In this document: piece by piece, positions 14,881-15,233 of the stretch
How positions within the stretch are numbered: the first letter of the stretch is position 1
Layout of the letters: each line of letters opens with the position of its first letter
Assembly (NCBI GenBank): GCA_958439725.1
Contig: CAUBWJ010000043.1
Coordinates: 1 to 15,233 of the forward strand
DNA from: an uncultured Muribaculaceae bacterium
Lineage (GTDB): Bacteria > Bacteroidota > Bacteroidia > Bacteroidales > Muribaculaceae
Direction: 5' to 3'
Length of the DNA: 15,233 nucleotides
Program-made: the position numbers and the translations under genes
The notes under the pieces: model-generated
The model's input: only the letters and a program-made list of their open reading frames with translations
Told to the model about the DNA's origin: nothing
Databases searched by the model: none

Positions 14881-15122
14881 ATCTGTAGATATTTTTGTTG
14901 TTTACATTCTATCGCTGACAGCGGACAATAAAAAATGAACCGGCTTCGACTCTGTTGACTCCTCAGGAGGAGCATAGATGCCAAAACCGGGACCGGCAAC
15001 GCGCCATAGGCGGCGGAAATATCGCAAGTAAACGGGGCTTTGCGGTTTTAGCATTTTTTGGAGTGGTTGCAAGCAGCCAAATTTGTCCACTATCAATTCC
15101 GGAATTTATCCTCCGGAATTTT
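14881..15122 (-). promoter_or_regulatory. Long structured 5' leader of metK, candidate regulatory RNA
   Basis: From the predicted start near 15122 to the ATG there are about 240 nt without a convincing gene. Elements in transcript order: a 9-bp hairpin AATTCCGGA/TCCGGAATT (15112-15120 with 15095-15103); AGUGG/CCACU (15087-15091 with 15062-15066) with UUUGG in its loop (15077-15081) able to pair with CCAAA just after it (15057-15061); CTCCT/AGGAG (14968-14972 with 14959-14963); and a GCCGGU arm (14939-14944) able to pair with 14992-14997, followed by UUUUUU (14930-14935), like an attenuator. SAM-responsive control is inference from position. A TTG-started 64-codon frame (14902-15096) crosses it but has no recognisable product. 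Confidence 0.4.
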
Positions 15123-15128
15123 CAGGTG

Positions 15129-15159
15129 CAAATTTACACATTTCCCGGCATTCGGCAAA
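15129..15159 (-). promoter_or_regulatory. Bacteroidota-type promoter for metK
   Basis: On the minus strand TTTG (15156-15159), exactly 19 nt, then TAAATTTG followed by C (15129-15136). Both elements match fully. Confidence 0.85.
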
Positions 15160-15170
15160 CTCCCTTACTG

Positions 15171-15217
15171 AAAAACTTAGACCCCGTTCCCCAATATTTG
15201 TTAACGCTGGGGCGGTC
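15171..15217 (-). terminator. Probable terminator of a gene beyond the right edge
   Basis: On the minus strand GACC (15214-15217) and CCCC (15209-15212) pair with GGGG (15189-15192) and GGTC (15180-15183), with TTTTT (15171-15175) a few bases after. It would end a transcript entering from beyond 15233. No coding sequence can be assigned with confidence to 15160-15233. Confidence 0.55.
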
Positions 15218-15233
15218 AAGCGTCGTGCAGATG

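Noticed and set aside
14902..15096. 64-codon frame in the metK leader as a leader peptide or small protein
   Set aside because: It starts with TTG inside a hairpin arm, has no recognisable product and no run of methionine codons expected of an attenuator peptide for metK.

Overview
The window reads as chromosomal DNA from a member of the Bacteroidales (phylum Bacteroidota). Several genes are preceded by the Bacteroidota-type promoter (-33 TTTG, about 19 bp spacer, -7 TAnnTTTG), most start codons lack a strong Shine-Dalgarno, and the protein set is typical of the order. The fairly high GC of the housekeeping genes would suit a gut family such as Muribaculaceae, but that rank is a guess from style, not a measurement.

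Layout from left to right. Minus strand, 1-2575: the start of a YebC/PmpR-family gene (cut by the window edge) downstream of pheT, which has a textbook promoter. Plus strand, 2801-4434: a HipB-like DNA-binding protein and a HipA-like kinase whose genes overlap by 7 bp, a type II toxin-antitoxin pair divergent from pheT. Minus strand, 4451-6832: a secreted beta-helix protein with a C-terminal PDZ domain, probably carbohydrate-active. Minus strand, 6957-7882: queD-queE, two steps of 7-deazaguanine (queuosine precursor) synthesis, overlapping by 4 bp. Plus strand, 8149-8934: a 59-residue ORF followed after 1 nt by a GNAT acetyltransferase gene broken by a one-base frameshift in a T-run; the arrangement resembles an acetyltransferase toxin-antitoxin cassette. 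Plus strand, 9070-9750: a membrane-anchored TPR protein. Then minus strand: sdaA (L-serine dehydratase), a PpiD/SurA-like periplasmic folding factor, and metK (S-adenosylmethionine synthetase), the last with a leader of about 240 nt full of potential RNA structure.

The housekeeping genes are mostly single transcription units with their own promoters. The two toxin-antitoxin-like units (2801-4434 and 8149-8934) look like accessory insertions among them and appear more A/T-rich than their neighbours by eye. The most interesting items are the frameshifted GNAT cassette and its small upstream ORF, the structured metK leader, a HipB-operator-like dyad that encloses the hipBA -7 box, and a recurring pattern of short dyads placed at the predicted transcription start of several genes. 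I found no tRNA, rRNA, CRISPR array or insertion sequence.
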